A DNA stretch of 60,419 nucleotides from Rickettsiaceae bacterium (GCA_029251475.1 JAQXDF010000032.1:1-60419), one strand, 5' to 3'. Positions 36,219-49,706 are shown, numbered from the stretch's first letter. Made by a program: numbers and translations. Notes: generated by a model not told the origin, from the sequence alone.

Positions 36219-37973
36219 CTAAAAGCCTAATTGTTTGACTATCAGACTTTTATAGCTTTCGATTAATTGATCGGTGCTTTCATTTTGACCCGAACATGTC
36301 GATAACTGCCCCTTGCAGGATTTTCTTAATAAAGACCCTGCTTGATAAAACTCATCACTATTTAACTGAGCCATATCTAGAACCAATCCTGGAATAAAAG
36401 AAATATCCAGAGCTTTATATTTTGTTTTATCTTTGATCTCAAAGTTAGCATTTATATTATAAAAAGTTTTATAGTAATCTTTTATCTCGCGAGCAAATCT
36501 TAATTGAGTGGAATATCCTTCAAAAGATGGCAAGTGATCACCAAAATTTACTACTATCGTCTTTCTTTTACGCTTCATTAGCTTATTAATTAAATCAACT
36601 TGATCTTGACTAGTTTGTGTAAGCCTGGAGATATAATTATTTAGTTTAGAACAAAGTTTATCATTCATCACCCTGCTGCAACCGATATTATCCGGGAAAA
36701 AGCTAGAATGTGGACCGTGATTTAACATAGTCGCCGCAAAAATATATTTTGGCTTCTCTGGGTTGCGATCCAAAGCATCTATAATCATATCACCAATCAT
36801 TGTATCGGGTATGTTACCCCAACTATCCGGCTCAAATCCAAATTCATAAATATCACTAACCTGGTGAGCGCCTAGCTTAGTATAAGAATCAAGGGCCAAG
36901 GAAAAGTTCTTATCTACGGGATATACTACTTCTACTCTATAACCTTTCGAACGCAGCTGGGACATTATTGAATTATCAGTGTCTGGAACTAAAGCGATAA
37001 AAGGCATATAGCTCGGCCCAGAGAATGATTTATGCGGTATTCCCGTATTAATTTCATACTCACTAATCCAAGAGCTGCCTCCATAGGTATTAACATTTAA
37101 TATACCGCTACTTTTTGTAGTTTTCAGATCTTGAAAAAATGCAAACTTCAAATTATCAGCAAAATCGTAATCTAATTTACTTGGATCAAAAACTGACTCA
37201 TTCAAGATCACCACAATATCTGGCATTTCCTGCGTGTCATTGACAACTGTACTAGGCTTCTGGTTAATTTTATCTAGAATTAATTTTTCATCAACACTGC
37301 CTGCTTTTGGCGCAATGTATAAATCTTGTACAGTAAATAATATATCAGCAAATGGCCCATATAGGCGTCTTTGGTAGTTTTTTTCTTGAATCTTAATGGA
37401 TTCAGTAGTCTGATTAAAATAAGATTTTTTATCTAAAGCAATATCAAATAACTTTAAACTGATTAGAATAGCCACACCAAGAGACAAGAGCCTCAATGCA
37501 TAATAATTTTTGCCACCTAATTTCTTCTTATCTAGGAAAGTATCATATTTATTCCACATAAGGGTAAAATTGATAAGTAGCAATATAACAATTAAGTAGA
37601 TTTCTTTTGTGGCATATTCATATATCAGCCTAAACAAACCATGGTTAACTAGCAGTTTTAGCATAAACATATCTGACGCAGCAAAGTCTTGCATCAAAAA
37701 TTGCCATTTAATTAATTTGATATAATCAAACGATACCGCAAACAAAAGAGTGATAAAACCTGAAAGTAAAATTCTATTAGTAACTAAAATAATTACTAGA
37801 TACATGCATAGAGCTATCACAACATTAACTAGCAACAAGCTAGTATTAAATTTGGTTGTCATGCCTAAAAAAGTAACAAGCAGAACAAACCAGGTTGTGA
37901 GGGAAAAGTACAATTCCTTTAGGGAAATTTTATAGCCAACAAATCTATCAAATATATTTAGAATTTTTTTCAT
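36219..37973 (-). CDS. LTA-synthase/sulfatase-family envelope phosphotransferase
   Basis: 584 aa. Five or so N-terminal transmembrane helices (LYFSLTTWFVLLVTFLG, SLLLVNVVIALCMYLVIILV, and others) are followed by a large extracytoplasmic sulfatase-fold domain: DIVVILNESVFDPSKL (nucleophile region, with Ser/Thr in GGSSWISEYEINTGIP), AATMLNHGPHSSF and VNFGDHLPSFEGY. This is the plan of lipoteichoic-acid synthase, OpgB/MdoB and related enzymes that transfer phosphoglycerol or phosphoethanolamine to envelope glycans. The substrate is unknown. TTG (37994) and GTG starts exist further up; the ATG at 37973 is preferred. Confidence 0.82.
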   Translation of the reverse strand: MKKILNIFDRFVGYKISLKELYFSLTTWFVLLVTFLGMTTKFNTSLLLVNVVIALCMYLVIILVTNRILLSGFITLLFAVSFDYIKLIKWQFLMQDFAASDMFMLKLLVNHGLFRLIYEYATKEIYLIVILLLINFTLMWNKYDTFLDKKKLGGKNYYALRLLSLGVAILISLKLFDIALDKKSYFNQTTESIKIQEKNYQRRLYGPFADILFTVQDLYIAPKAGSVDEKLILDKINQKPSTVVNDTQEMPDIVVILNESVFDPSKLDYDFADNLKFAFFQDLKTTKSSGILNVNTYGGSSWISEYEINTGIPHKSFSGPSYMPFIALVPDTDNSIMSQLRSKGYRVEVVYPVDKNFSLALDSYTKLGAHQVSDIYEFGFEPDSWGNIPDTMIGDMIIDALDRNPEKPKYIFAATMLNHGPHSSFFPDNIGCSRVMNDKLCSKLNNYISRLTQTSQDQVDLINKLMKRKRKTIVVNFGDHLPSFEGYSTQLRFAREIKDYYKTFYNINANFEIKDKTKYKALDISFIPGLVLDMAQLNSDEFYQAGSLLRKSCKGQLSTCSGQNESTDQLIESYKSLIVKQLGF

Positions 37974-38093
37974 TTTTATAAGCACCGAAATCAAATTTTA
38001 TCCAACACAATATAGCAAAACTGCATATAATCAATATTATTAGCAAGAAAGTTCTTGCTTCTTCTTTCTAATTAGTGCATATTATCCGTGTTC

Positions 38094-38169
38094 GGGCGAT
38101 TAGCTCAGCTGGTAGAGCATCTCGTTTACACCGAGACGGTCGGCAGTTCGAATCTGTCATCGCCCACCA
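38094..38169 (+). tRNA. tRNA-Val (UAC)
   Basis: 76 nt with encoded CCA. Acceptor GGGCGAT with ATCGCCC, anticodon loop TTTACAC (TAC), T-arm AGTTCGAAT. Confidence 0.96.
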
Positions 38170-38225
38170 TTTCTTAGCCCGAACAAAATAAATCAGCCCC
38201 ACATAAATTGACATTAAATACCTCC

Positions 38226-39206
38226 ATGACATTAAAATCATATCGAGAAAAATTTGTATATTTTCTATCAAAAGTAATTGGTCTTTATTTCACAGATACG
38301 AAGCAACATGTTGATATAAAAAATCACTGGAATAGAAGCAAAACACCTATCATAATTAGCTTTATAATTGTTATAGGATCTTGTGCACCTGGAGCAAATG
38401 CTGATATTATACAAGCCTCCTCGGTTAACGAAATCAGGAAACATACTACCCAGTATAGCAATGAAGATACTTTAATTTTGTTGGATATAGACTATGTGTT
38501 GCTAGCCCCGCGTGACAGAATATTAAGGCCAGCCGGAGAAAAAAATAATTATCGTTCTAAGTTTTTCAAATCTCTTTTTATAGACTTTAAAGACAAATAT
38601 ATTACACTTGATAAGGCTAAAGTACCAATGTCCGAGTACTTAATTAGTCAAATCTTATATTCTACTAAAGTAGAGCTCGTCTACCCAGATATGCCCAGTC
38701 TTATTAACGATCTTAATTCCCAAAAGACAACAATTGTTGGATTTACAGCCAATAGCAGCGGAAAATATGGAATTGTTCAAAACGAAGCAAAACTTCATTC
38801 AGCGCGCCTCAAATCTCTTGGATATAATTTTATTAAAGATAACGGTGATTTATTCAAGGAAAATGTTCCAGAATGCATCTCTCGTATACTATTTACAAAC
38901 AAAAAAGATAAAGGCAGTGTAATTGTAGATTTTCTAAAACAATTAAATAAAAATTATAAGAATATTGTCTTTGTAGATGATAGGATAAAAAATCTAATCT
39001 CAGTGCAAAATGCACTTCAGGGTTATGATATTAATTATCTAGGTATTCATTACACTGAACTCAAAGATAAAAATGAGATATTACACCAGGATATTGCAGA
39101 TAAGCAATTTCAGGTATTAAGACAAGAGCATATATGGCTGAGTGATGACGAGGCTAGAGCTCGGCTAAATGCGAGTAGTATCACAGTATTACAGGGCAAT
39201 CAATAG
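38226..39206 (+). CDS. DUF2608 (HAD-like) exported protein
   Basis: 326 aa. About 35 polar residues precede a hydrophobic signal-like segment (TPIIISFIIVIGSCAPGANA). Then comes an HAD-type first motif, DTLILLDIDYVLLAP (DxD), a second-motif-like IVGFTANSS and NIVFVDDRIKNL near the C-terminus (acidic motif IV). This matches DUF2608, a family found mainly in intracellular bacteria such as Legionella and Rickettsiales; a phosphatase role is likely but not shown. A TTG at 38208 is in frame; the ATG at 38226 is preferred. It is located between tRNA-Val and the DsbA-like gene, with a ~160-bp gap after it that shows nothing. Confidence 0.7.
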   Translation: MTLKSYREKFVYFLSKVIGLYFTDTKQHVDIKNHWNRSKTPIIISFIIVIGSCAPGANADIIQASSVNEIRKHTTQYSNEDTLILLDIDYVLLAPRDRILRPAGEKNNYRSKFFKSLFIDFKDKYITLDKAKVPMSEYLISQILYSTKVELVYPDMPSLINDLNSQKTTIVGFTANSSGKYGIVQNEAKLHSARLKSLGYNFIKDNGDLFKENVPECISRILFTNKKDKGSVIVDFLKQLNKNYKNIVFVDDRIKNLISVQNALQGYDINYLGIHYTELKDKNEILHQDIADKQFQVLRQEHIWLSDDEARARLNASSITVLQGNQ

Positions 39207-39365
39207 ACTTAACTCAAGTATAAAATATTACCCCGCCCCTATCTAAATTTAGATTTTGTCTAAGGAGCGGAGATAATAGTTTAAAGCATCTCTTATTTTA
39301 GCCTACTAGTTAGTAGACCTGCGTTATTCTGTAGAGTCACTTTCCGTTGATGAAGGCACCTTCTC

Positions 39366-40211
39366 CTATGCGTCATTCTTTGCCTTAGTAGAGCTTCGAA
39401 TCTGCTCAATAATATTTTTAAATTTTTCTACGGGAATCAACCCAGATGCAAGATTACCATTAATTACATATGATGGCGCACCCTTTATTCCCAAGCCCTT
39501 AGCAAGATCAAAATTCTTGCTTATTTGCTGGCGAACTGAATTACTATTTATTTCATTTTCTACTAAGCTATAATCAATATTATATTTAGATAGCAACTCT
39601 TTCATTCCAGCTTCATTAATTAATTGCATTTTCATCATATCATTATGAACAGCTGCAAATTGATCTTGAGAAACTTTCTGAACGGCCAAAGCTACCTGCG
39701 CTGCATAGGCGGAAGTTTTGCCCAAAATTGGCATAGGTCTAAGAATTAACTTTACTCCTGGATCTAATGATAGAACTTCATTGTTATAGTCATGCGCTTT
39801 TTTACAATAAGAACAATTATAATCATAAAAAACAACTATAGAAATATCTCCATCTTTATTTCCTAATACTGGTGGGGACTCAGCATTCTCAACATCATCC
39901 TTATTATCCATTAAATAGCTATTTGCCTTCCCTGCATCTTCTTTTTCCTTCTGTAGCTGCATACCTTCGAGAGAAGCAATGATAGTTTCTGGATTATTTA
40001 TCAAATATTCTTTAATGGCAGCATTTAACTCTTCTTTAGATAACACAGAATTAACAGATTTTGCTTGAGACTCATCCGATATATTTTGATTATTACTTGT
40101 GGGAACATCACTACTTATGACCTGTGGTTGACGCGTTGTTTTGTATACAAATAGTGCTACCACTAAAATCAACGCCAAGCCTAAAATGATATTAAATAAT
40201 TTTTTTGCCAT
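39366..40211 (-). CDS. DsbA-family thiol:disulfide oxidoreductase
   Basis: 281 aa with an N-terminal signal anchor (LFNIILGLALILVVALFVY). A linker with a helical segment (LNAAIKEYLINNPETIIASL) is followed by a DsbA-like thioredoxin fold: ISIVVFYDYNCSYCKKAHDY (active site CSYC) and a cis-Pro region GAPSYVINGN. It resembles the periplasmic DsbA/Com1-type proteins of Rickettsiales and Coxiella. DsbB in this window is its likely electron acceptor. Confidence 0.88.
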   Translation of the reverse strand: MAKKLFNIILGLALILVVALFVYKTTRQPQVISSDVPTSNNQNISDESQAKSVNSVLSKEELNAAIKEYLINNPETIIASLEGMQLQKEKEDAGKANSYLMDNKDDVENAESPPVLGNKDGDISIVVFYDYNCSYCKKAHDYNNEVLSLDPGVKLILRPMPILGKTSAYAAQVALAVQKVSQDQFAAVHNDMMKMQLINEAGMKELLSKYNIDYSLVENEINSNSVRQQISKNFDLAKGLGIKGAPSYVINGNLASGLIPVEKFKNIIEQIRSSTKAKNDA

Positions 40212-40380
40212 AATTTTTCTTCTTACTTTTAATTATTAATCCTATATTTCATACAAGGAAAAAACATGATTTGCAAAATAAAACCCTGTTTATTAAATAA
40301 TCTAATTCAACTAACGACCAGAATATCACCCATTACTAATTCTTTTATTGATATCCCATGGCAACTCTATTTAAATAGTC

Positions 40381-40409
40381 TTGACTTATGTAGTTTTATA
40401 TCTTATTTT
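40381..40409 (+). promoter_or_regulatory. Probable promoter of tRNA-His and tRNA-Arg
   Basis: TTGACT at 40381-40386, 17-bp spacer and TATTTT at 40404-40409, 27 bp upstream of tRNA-His. The rest of 40212-40436 shows nothing convincing. Confidence 0.45.
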
Positions 40410-40436
40410 GTGGAGTATAAAATTTCTATATTTTAT

Positions 40437-40514
40437 GGCGAGTGTAGCTCAGTTGGTTAGAGCACCAGATTGTGATTCTGGGGGTCGCCGGTTCGAGACC
40501 GGTCATTCGCCCCA
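40437..40514 (+). tRNA. tRNA-His (GUG)
   Basis: 78 nt counting the encoded G(-1). Acceptor GCGAGTG with CATTCGC, the extra G opposite discriminator C, and an encoded CCA. Anticodon loop TTGTGAT (GTG). Confidence 0.95.
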
Positions 40515-40545
40515 TTTTTTTATTACTTATTCCCCATTAAACCAA

Positions 40546-40622
40546 GCACTTGTAGCTCAGCTGGATAGAGCATTGCCCTCCGAAGGCAAAGGCCATTGGT
40601 TCAAATCCAATCAAGTGCACCA
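40546..40622 (+). tRNA. tRNA-Arg (CCG)
   Basis: 77 nt with encoded CCA. Acceptor GCACTTG with CAAGTGC, anticodon stem TTGCC/GGCAA and loop CTCCGAA (CCG). It is 31 bp after tRNA-His and probably co-transcribed. Confidence 0.94.
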
Positions 40623-40783
40623 TCCATTATTAACTCACCTTCATTTTACGCATAAATAAGATTTTCTAATCACGCTATTTAACAATTAGTAAAATAATTA
40701 ACTAATTATTAGTCTTTGGCGTTCATACTTATAATTAACAGGTATAATAAAACTTGTTCGTAAATTATAAAATAGAGGAAATT

Positions 40784-41212
40784 ATGAGTAGAAATAATTT
40801 AAATATAATATTGAATATTGGAAAATCTATGCTAACAGGCATCCCTCATGTTATAGCAGTTGGTTCATCTAAAGCCTACCATTCTATGGTTAGTGCCACA
40901 TCTCAATGCATGACATCTTCAGTAAAAGAATCTGATCTAACTGAGGCTCAAAAAGCAATGCTTGAAAATGCCATCAATCAAGGCGCCGATGCAGCAAGTA
41001 AAGTTAAGATAGAAAAGCATGTCAGAAATGAACTAGAAGAAATGATAAAGAATAATGATATCTCTAAAAACAATGAACGTGAAGATAATAGAGAAATATC
41101 TCCTATTATTGAATTAACTCCCGCTGCAAATGAGGCTGAATCTCATTCTGAACAAGAACCCGTAGAAGCAATGTTACAAGGAGCACAAATGCCAGTAGAA
41201 GAAGCAGCCTAA
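40784..41212 (+). CDS. Hypothetical small protein
   Basis: 142 aa, no family recognised. The start at 40784 follows AGAGGAAATT, a good ribosome binding site; an upstream TTG is less likely. The N-terminal half is mixed with a mildly hydrophobic stretch (LTGIPHVIAVGSS). The middle is helical (TEAQKAMLENAINQGADAAS), and the last ~40 residues are acidic and Glu/Ala-rich. There is no membrane helix or signal peptide. Function unknown; composition is like other small acidic-tailed proteins in this window. Confidence 0.62.
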   Translation: MSRNNLNIILNIGKSMLTGIPHVIAVGSSKAYHSMVSATSQCMTSSVKESDLTEAQKAMLENAINQGADAASKVKIEKHVRNELEEMIKNNDISKNNEREDNREISPIIELTPAANEAESHSEQEPVEAMLQGAQMPVEEAA

Positions 41213-41217
41213 CTACT

Positions 41218-41269
41218 ATATACTTCTCTTGCTATTTCAAGCAAAGCCCTAAGATCAAGAGAAGTATAT
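41218..41269. repeat. Perfect 14-bp inverted repeat between convergent genes
   Basis: Arms 41218-41231 and 41256-41269 pair perfectly over 14 bp with a 24-nt loop. It lies between the stops of the hypothetical gene and ctaB, where a bidirectional terminator would be expected. No long T run follows on the plus strand. Confidence 0.6.
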
Positions 41270-41271
41270 TC

Positions 41272-42177
41272 CTAAATTTTTAGTACAATTAGGCTTAAGA
41301 AGACAACAAATAAATATAAAATAGAAAACCAAAATAATTTCTTTGCAGGAGCTGTGCCTCCGTTTTTAAATAACAAAATCACGTAATATAAAAATGCTAT
41401 ACTCATTATTGTCGAGACAAATAAATACATAATATTCGCTATATTTAAGAAATAAGGCATAGATACAGTAATTGCCATCAATACACTATATATAACGATT
41501 TGTTTCTTTGTGTATAATTCACCCTTAACTACTGGCATCATAGGCACATTACAATCCTTATAATCTTGCAAGCGAAATAATGCTAGAGCCCAAGAATGAG
41601 GAGGAGTCCACATGAATATGATAGCAAATAAACTAAATGATTGTAGAGAAATATCGTTTGTTACCGAGGCCCAACCTATCATTGGTGGCAAAGCTCCAGA
41701 CACTCCTCCAATAACAACATTATTAATAGAAGAACGCTTTAACCACATTGTATAAATAAAAACGTAATATAAAATGGTGAATGCCAGCAGCGCAGCCGAT
41801 ACTATATTGACACATAAAGCCATTAACAACACGGAAAGCACTCCGGTAATCACCCCAAAAGACAAAGCCTCATCTGGTTCAACTCTACCCGTTATAATGG
41901 GCCTCTGTTGCGTACGCTTCATAATTGCATCAATATCTCGGTCATACCACATATTAATAGCTGCAGAAGCGCCCGCTGCAATTGTAACAAATAAAATTGA
42001 GGCAAACCCAATGATTGGATGAATTTCACCAGGAGCAATCCATAATCCACAAAATGCTGTAAACACCACAAGAGACATTACTCTGGGTTTCATTAGCATA
42101 ATATAATCTTTAACAGTTGACCCTTCCTTAGAATCATCCTGAACTTTTGTATTGATGCCGCTATATATTTTTGTCAT
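41272..42177 (-). CDS. ctaB: Protoheme IX farnesyltransferase
   Basis: 301 aa UbiA-superfamily enzyme making heme O from heme B for cytochrome oxidase. Asp-rich motif [20 protein letters not shown] and a second, [19 protein letters not shown], are present; about nine membrane helices. It is immediately after ctaD (start and stop touch) in a ctaC-ctaD-ctaB operon. Confidence 0.95.
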   Translation of the reverse strand: MTKIYSGINTKVQDDSKEGSTVKDYIMLMKPRVMSLVVFTAFCGLWIAPGEIHPIIGFASILFVTIAAGASAAINMWYDRDIDAIMKRTQQRPIITGRVEPDEALSFGVITGVLSVLLMALCVNIVSAALLAFTILYYVFIYTMWLKRSSINNVVIGGVSGALPPMIGWASVTNDISLQSFSLFAIIFMWTPPHSWALALFRLQDYKDCNVPMMPVVKGELYTKKQIVIYSVLMAITVSMPYFLNIANIMYLFVSTIMSIAFLYYVILLFKNGGTAPAKKLFWFSILYLFVVFLSLIVLKI

Positions 42178-43763
42178 TACTTTATTATTGGTTGCTCCTC
42201 ATATGTATGGTACGGCGGAGGTGAATCCAATGACCATTCAAGAGTATCAGCACCTTCTCCCCATGGATTATTAGGGCATTTTTTACCAAATTTCAAAGTA
42301 TAGAATATAATATATACAAAAAATAAAGCTGCCGCAAAAGATACCAAAGATCCTATTGAAGAGACAAAATTCCAACCAGCAAAAGCATCTGGGTAATCTG
42401 GTATTCTTCTTGGCATTCCAGCAAGACCAAGGAAATGTTGAGGGAAGAAGGTTAGGTTAACACCAATAAAAGTCATCCAAAAATGCAGCTGCCCCATCCA
42501 TTCTGGATATTGCTTTCCTGACATTTTACCGAACCAATAATAGAACCCTGCAAAAGCTGTAAACAAAGCACCCAGGGACATAGTATAGTGAAAATGCGCA
42601 ACTACATAGTAGGTATCATGCAATACGCGGTCTAAAGCAGAGTTTGAGAGGATGATACCTGTAACGCCGCCGATGGTAAATAATATGATAAAGCCAATTG
42701 AAAACATCATTGGAGTTTTTAAACTAATCGATCCACCCCACATTGTGGCAATCCAACTGAATATTTTAATACCCGTAGGCACTGCAATAACCATAGTTCC
42801 TGCAGTAAAATATAGTAAGGCATTATAAGAAAGACCAATAGTGAACATATGATGAGCCCACACCGCAAAACCTATAAATGCAATAATTGCCATGGCACAT
42901 ACCATTGCCGTATAGCCGAAAATTGGCTTACGAGAAAAAGTAGAGATCACTTGAGAGACAATACCAAACCCAGGCAAAATAATTATATATACTTCAGGGT
43001 GCCCAAAAAACCAAAATAAATGCTGGAACAATATTGGATCGCCGCCACCATCCGGTGAGAAAAAATGAGTCCCAAAATTACGATCTGCTAGCAACATAGT
43101 GATAGCACCAGCCAATACTGGCAATGCCATGACCAACATGAAAGCTGTAATTAAAATAGACCATACAAAAAGTGGCATTTTAAATAAACCCATGCCTGGT
43201 GCGCGCATGTTAAAAATCGTAACTATCATATTAATTGATCCAAGAATCGATGATATACCAGCTATATGTAAGCTAAAAATAGCCATATCAACAGAAGCTC
43301 CCGGATGCCCAACAATACCACTTAAAGGAGGGTAAATTGTCCAACCAGTTCCAGCTCCACCATCAATCATACTAGACAAAAGTAATAACAGGAATGATGG
43401 AATTAAAAGCCAGAAACTAATATTATTCATCCTAGGAAATGCCATGTCCGGAGCGCCGATAAGTAAAGGCACAAACCAATTTCCAAACCCACCAAAAAGC
43501 GCTGGCATGATCATAAAGAATACCATGATTAGAGCGTGCGCAGTGATTAATACATTAAAAAATTGATGGTCTCCTCCTAGAAACGTAGATCCAGGATATG
43601 CAAGTTGCATACGAAACAATACCGAAAATAAACCGCCTATTAAACCAGCTATAACGGCAAAGATAATATACATGGATCCAATATCTTTATGATTAGTTGA
43701 AAGCATCCATCTTTTCCAGCCTGTCGGGGCGTCATGTGCGTGATCTGTCATAATTTTTTCCAT
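42177..43763 (-). CDS. ctaD: Cytochrome c oxidase subunit I
   Basis: 528 aa, twelve helices. It contains low-spin heme and CuB ligands: [38 protein letters not shown] (His-Tyr crosslink), [12 protein letters not shown], and [16 protein letters not shown]. It is the aa3-type catalytic subunit that reduces O2 and pumps protons. The annotated ATG overlaps the ctaC stop (TAATG); a second ATG four codons in (MTDHAHDAP) is equally plausible. Confidence 0.97.
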   Translation of the reverse strand: MEKIMTDHAHDAPTGWKRWMLSTNHKDIGSMYIIFAVIAGLIGGLFSVLFRMQLAYPGSTFLGGDHQFFNVLITAHALIMVFFMIMPALFGGFGNWFVPLLIGAPDMAFPRMNNISFWLLIPSFLLLLLSSMIDGGAGTGWTIYPPLSGIVGHPGASVDMAIFSLHIAGISSILGSINMIVTIFNMRAPGMGLFKMPLFVWSILITAFMLVMALPVLAGAITMLLADRNFGTHFFSPDGGGDPILFQHLFWFFGHPEVYIIILPGFGIVSQVISTFSRKPIFGYTAMVCAMAIIAFIGFAVWAHHMFTIGLSYNALLYFTAGTMVIAVPTGIKIFSWIATMWGGSISLKTPMMFSIGFIILFTIGGVTGIILSNSALDRVLHDTYYVVAHFHYTMSLGALFTAFAGFYYWFGKMSGKQYPEWMGQLHFWMTFIGVNLTFFPQHFLGLAGMPRRIPDYPDAFAGWNFVSSIGSLVSFAAALFFVYIIFYTLKFGKKCPNNPWGEGADTLEWSLDSPPPYHTYEEQPIIK

Positions 43764-44575
43764 TATTTGTTTGTAGTATTATGATAAGCAAAATTTATGG
43801 ACTGGCTTGCAAATTTCTTTTTTGCACCAGCTAGCCAAGTTTCAAAATCTTTCTTGCTTACAACTTCAATAGCTATTGGCATAAAGCCATGATTTACGCC
43901 ACACAACTCCGAGCATTGGCCATAATATACGCCTTTTTTATCTATCCTTGTCCAAGCTTCATTCGTTCTACCAGGAACAGCATCTGTTTTTATACCCAAA
44001 GCAGGTACTGCAAAACTATGGATCACATCAGCTGCGGTAATTAGAAATTTTATAGTTGCGCCTTCTGGCACTACAATTCTATTATCAACTTCCAGCAGCC
44101 TTAGTTGACCAGGCTTTAAATCATCAGTCTGAATCATATAGCTATCAAATTCTATATTTTCATGATCTGGGTAACTATATGTCCAATACCATTGTGAACC
44201 CACAACTTTAATAGTCATGTCAGCTTGAGGGGTATGTTCTGCCATTTTTAATATTCGAAAGGAAGGTATTGCAATTATTACAAGTATAATAATTGGTATT
44301 ACGGTCCAGATAACTTCAATTGCAGTATTATGAGTGAATTTAGATGGGATTGGATTCGATTTAGCATTAAATCTAATCAAGACATAAGCTATTAGAAAAA
44401 TTACAAACAAGACAATCGCTGCTGATAAGATCAACAAAAAATTATGAAATTGGTGTATTTCAGCCATAACCGGGCTTGCCGCCTCCTGAAAATCCAGCTG
44501 CCATGGAACAGGCTGGTCTGCAAATGCGCTAGTTGCTCCAAAAAACATTAGTAGTATTACAAAAAATCTAGTCAT
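43763..44575 (-). CDS. ctaC: Cytochrome c oxidase subunit II
   Basis: 270 aa after the chosen start. It has a signal peptide ([20 protein letters not shown]), two transmembrane helices, and the CuA site [18 protein letters not shown] (Cys, Glu, Cys, His, Met ligands). It passes electrons from cytochrome c to subunit I. The frame is open 15 codons further up, but the signal peptide fits the start at 44575. First gene of ctaC-ctaD-ctaB. Confidence 0.95.
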   Translation of the reverse strand: MTRFFVILLMFFGATSAFADQPVPWQLDFQEAASPVMAEIHQFHNFLLILSAAIVLFVIFLIAYVLIRFNAKSNPIPSKFTHNTAIEVIWTVIPIIILVIIAIPSFRILKMAEHTPQADMTIKVVGSQWYWTYSYPDHENIEFDSYMIQTDDLKPGQLRLLEVDNRIVVPEGATIKFLITAADVIHSFAVPALGIKTDAVPGRTNEAWTRIDKKGVYYGQCSELCGVNHGFMPIAIEVVSKKDFETWLAGAKKKFASQSINFAYHNTTNK

Positions 44576-44753
44576 AAATCCAATAAAAAAATTAAGCCCA
44601 ATAATTTGGTACAAACACACTCGAAAGTTTTTAAAATACTACATCCATTTGAGAAAAAATTAAAGGAATAAAACCATATACCTACAGTTTTTTTTAATCT
44701 ATGTAGCTATTAATTAGCCAATTCTGCTTATGTTAGCATGGTCGTAAATGGGC

Positions 44754-45836
44754 TTAGTACTTAAAATCAAAATCCTTGCCTGCTTCAATATATTCACGAA
44801 TGCGCTTCATTAAATCTTGATAATATTGTATATTATGCCAAGTCATGAGCATCGCTCCAATCATCTCACCAACTTTCACTGTGTGATGCAGATAGGCCTT
44901 TGAATAATTTTTACAAGCAGGGCATGGGCAATCTGCCTCCAATGGCCCTGAATCATCTGCAAATTTACTATTACGTATATTAATCGGCCCTTCTTTGGTA
45001 AATGCCTGGCCGTTCCTGCCAGACCTCGTTGGAATAACACAATCAAACATGTCAACTCCACGTTCAACTGCGCCAATAATATCATCTGGCTTACCTACTC
45101 CCATTAAATATCTTGGCTTCGACTCTGGCAACAAACCTGGCGCATAGTTCAGAACTTTAAACATCTCGCTCTGCCCTTCACCAACGGCTAACCCACCAAT
45201 AGCATAGCCATCAAAATCCATTGCTATTAAATCTTTAGCTGATTGAGCCCTGAGATCTTCGTAAACTCCGCCCTGAATTATACCAAACTGAGCATATCCT
45301 TTACGTTTAATAAATGCATCTTTAGACCTCTGCCCCCAGCGAGAAGTAAGCTCCATAGAAAATTTAGCCTCTTCAAAAGTAGCCGGATATGGCGTGCATT
45401 CATCAAAAGCCATAGTTATAGTACTATCTAATTTATGCTGAATCTCCGTTGAAGATTCAGGCGTCAACATATGTTTACTACCATCAATATGAGACCTGAA
45501 CTCCACGCCCTTTTCAGATATCTTACGCAAATCTGACAAAGACATAACCTGAAAACCACCGGAATCAGTTAGAACTGGACCACTCCAATTCATAAATTTT
45601 CTAAGACCGCCTAGCTTTTCTATACGATCTGCTCCGGGCTTTAGCATTAAATGATAAGTATTACCCAGGACCACATCACTATTAGTCTGCTGGACCGATT
45701 CAGGCATCATACCTTTAACTGTTCCCCTAGTGCCTACTGGCATAAAGGCAGGAGTCTTTATTTTTCCATGAGCAGTATCAATTGTCCCAGTTCGAGCTTT
45801 CTTGTGAGTAGCAGTGATATTAAATTTAAATTCCAT
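44754..45836 (-). CDS. tgt: Queuine tRNA-guanine transglycosylase
   Basis: 360 aa. It exchanges guanine 34 for a queuine precursor in Asp, Asn, His and Tyr tRNAs. Markers: [32 protein letters not shown] (catalytic Asp), [26 protein letters not shown] and zinc ligands CPCPACKNY with His further on. The start at 45836 ([13 protein letters not shown]) is preferred over four codons further up. It overlaps the end of queA, the enzyme that acts next in queuosine synthesis. Confidence 0.95.
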   Translation of the reverse strand: MEFKFNITATHKKARTGTIDTAHGKIKTPAFMPVGTRGTVKGMMPESVQQTNSDVVLGNTYHLMLKPGADRIEKLGGLRKFMNWSGPVLTDSGGFQVMSLSDLRKISEKGVEFRSHIDGSKHMLTPESSTEIQHKLDSTITMAFDECTPYPATFEEAKFSMELTSRWGQRSKDAFIKRKGYAQFGIIQGGVYEDLRAQSAKDLIAMDFDGYAIGGLAVGEGQSEMFKVLNYAPGLLPESKPRYLMGVGKPDDIIGAVERGVDMFDCVIPTRSGRNGQAFTKEGPINIRNSKFADDSGPLEADCPCPACKNYSKAYLHHTVKVGEMIGAMLMTWHNIQYYQDLMKRIREYIEAGKDFDFKY

Positions 45837-46869
45837 CGTTTTTCTCAATTCTTTTAATCATCATAGCATCACCATAACTAAAGAAACGCATTTTGTTATC
45901 TATAGCATATTTATAAAGTGAATGCATCTCCGCGTAACCTGCAAAAGCGCATATTAACATAAATAGGGTTGATTTTGGCAGGTGAAAGTTTGTAATTAAC
46001 ACATCTGCAATTTGAAATTTATAGCCTGGCGTTATGAATATATCGGTATCTCTAAATCCAGAATGCAAAACTCCATCCTCAGAACAGGATTCCAAAGTGC
46101 GCATGGCCGTTGTACCCACAACAATCACGCGCCTTCCCTCTTTTTTTGCTAAATTAACTGCAAGCGCAGTATCTTCAGGAACGGAGCACCATTCTGAATG
46201 CATTTTATGCTCACTAATATCTTCAGTCTTGACTGGTAAAAAAGTACCGGCTCCCACATGCAGAGTAACGAACCTCTTTTCAACGCCTTTGGCTTCTATT
46301 TGATCTAATAACTCTGGGCTAAAATGCAGTCCTGCAGTAGCCGCAGCAACCGAACCTTTCTCTTTGCTATATACTGTCTGATATCTCTCTAAATCATCGC
46401 TGTTTTTTTCAGGGCGCTTGATATATTGTGGCAGAGGAACATCGCCATATCTATCCAAAAAATCAAAAATACTAATCCGATCTGTTTTAAACTCGAGCTC
46501 TATTTCTCCGTTTTCTAATTTTTTCTTAACAATAATCTTATGGTTATCAAAAGCAAATTCATCTCCTTCTTTTAGCTTTTTTGCTGGTTTTGCAAAACCA
46601 AGCCAGCAATTTTCACTAGATGAAGGTTTGTTCAAATTTACATTAATCCTACGCTCGCCATTAACTAATGTAAGCTGCGCATTCACTACTCTGCTATCGT
46701 TGAATACTAATACATCACCTTTTTGCAGGTAATCTAAGAAGTTATAAAATTTTACTATCTTATTACCCGTGTCAGAAGGCACTAGTAAACTTGAATGATC
46801 GCGTTTAGATGCAGGAGATTGAGCAATTAATTCAGGGGGAAGATGAAAATCAAAGTCAGAAAGTTTCAT
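45826..46869 (-). CDS. queA: S-adenosylmethionine:tRNA ribosyltransferase-isomerase
   Basis: 347 aa. Starts [20 protein letters not shown], with [45 protein letters not shown] and [17 protein letters not shown]. It converts preQ1 in tRNA to epoxyqueuosine. Fifteen more codons are open upstream without support. It overlaps tgt by 11 bp. Confidence 0.96.
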   Translation of the reverse strand: MKLSDFDFHLPPELIAQSPASKRDHSSLLVPSDTGNKIVKFYNFLDYLQKGDVLVFNDSRVVNAQLTLVNGERRINVNLNKPSSSENCWLGFAKPAKKLKEGDEFAFDNHKIIVKKKLENGEIELEFKTDRISIFDFLDRYGDVPLPQYIKRPEKNSDDLERYQTVYSKEKGSVAAATAGLHFSPELLDQIEAKGVEKRFVTLHVGAGTFLPVKTEDISEHKMHSEWCSVPEDTALAVNLAKKEGRRVIVVGTTAMRTLESCSEDGVLHSGFRDTDIFITPGYKFQIADVLITNFHLPKSTLFMLICAFAGYAEMHSLYKYAIDNKMRFFSYGDAMMIKRIEKNDGI

Positions 46870-46964
46870 GATATTATATTGGGATGTTAAATATATCTTA
46901 TTACGCGTTCGCAATAACCACTTAAGTTAATAAGTTACTATATAACGAACGCGCATCTATACTT

Positions 46965-49311
<2,347 letters not shown>

Positions 49312-49597
49312 TATTGATTATTTTGAGAAAATTGAAATATTTTTGCGTTGTTAAAAATGTATTAAATTTAAAGCTTGATTTAGTACAAGCATCAGCAGAA
49401 CTGCTGCATAGCGCTAGATATTGTTTAGTATGTTCTTAATATGTATAATAATTTTGGGAAAGTGCCAAAGATACTAAAAATAATTTTTTTAGCCCTCAGC
49501 TCAATTAATATAATAACTATAATTATTTATATTGTCAACTTCTAACGACCACGAAACTCTTAAAATAATGTAAAATGACAAAAACACATAAATGGGT

Positions 49598-49626
49598 TTG
49601 ACTTTTTTATCAAGTATTCATATAAT
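49598..49626 (+). promoter_or_regulatory. Strong promoter of rpsD
   Basis: TTGACT at 49598-49603, a 17-bp spacer and consensus TATAAT at 49621-49626, 80 bp upstream of the rpsD start. It lies in the 395-bp divergent gap between rho and rpsD. No other feature is recognised there. Confidence 0.75.
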
Positions 49627-49706
49627 GCCAAATCATACTAATTCACATTTGTAGTTTAGATGTGGGTTACTATCAAATATTAAACTTATAATTTAGGTGT
49701 AATTAA

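Noticed and set aside
38068-38271. 67-aa minus-strand ORF
   Set aside because: Runs antisense through tRNA-Val and gives the classic artefact peptide of reversed tRNA genes.
40266-40460. 64-aa plus-strand ORF upstream of tRNA-His
   Set aside because: Contains the likely tRNA promoter and overlaps the tRNA; no family features.
40381-40659. 92-aa ORF across the tRNA-His/tRNA-Arg pair
   Set aside because: Covers two well-folded tRNA genes; the open frame is a by-product of tRNA sequence.
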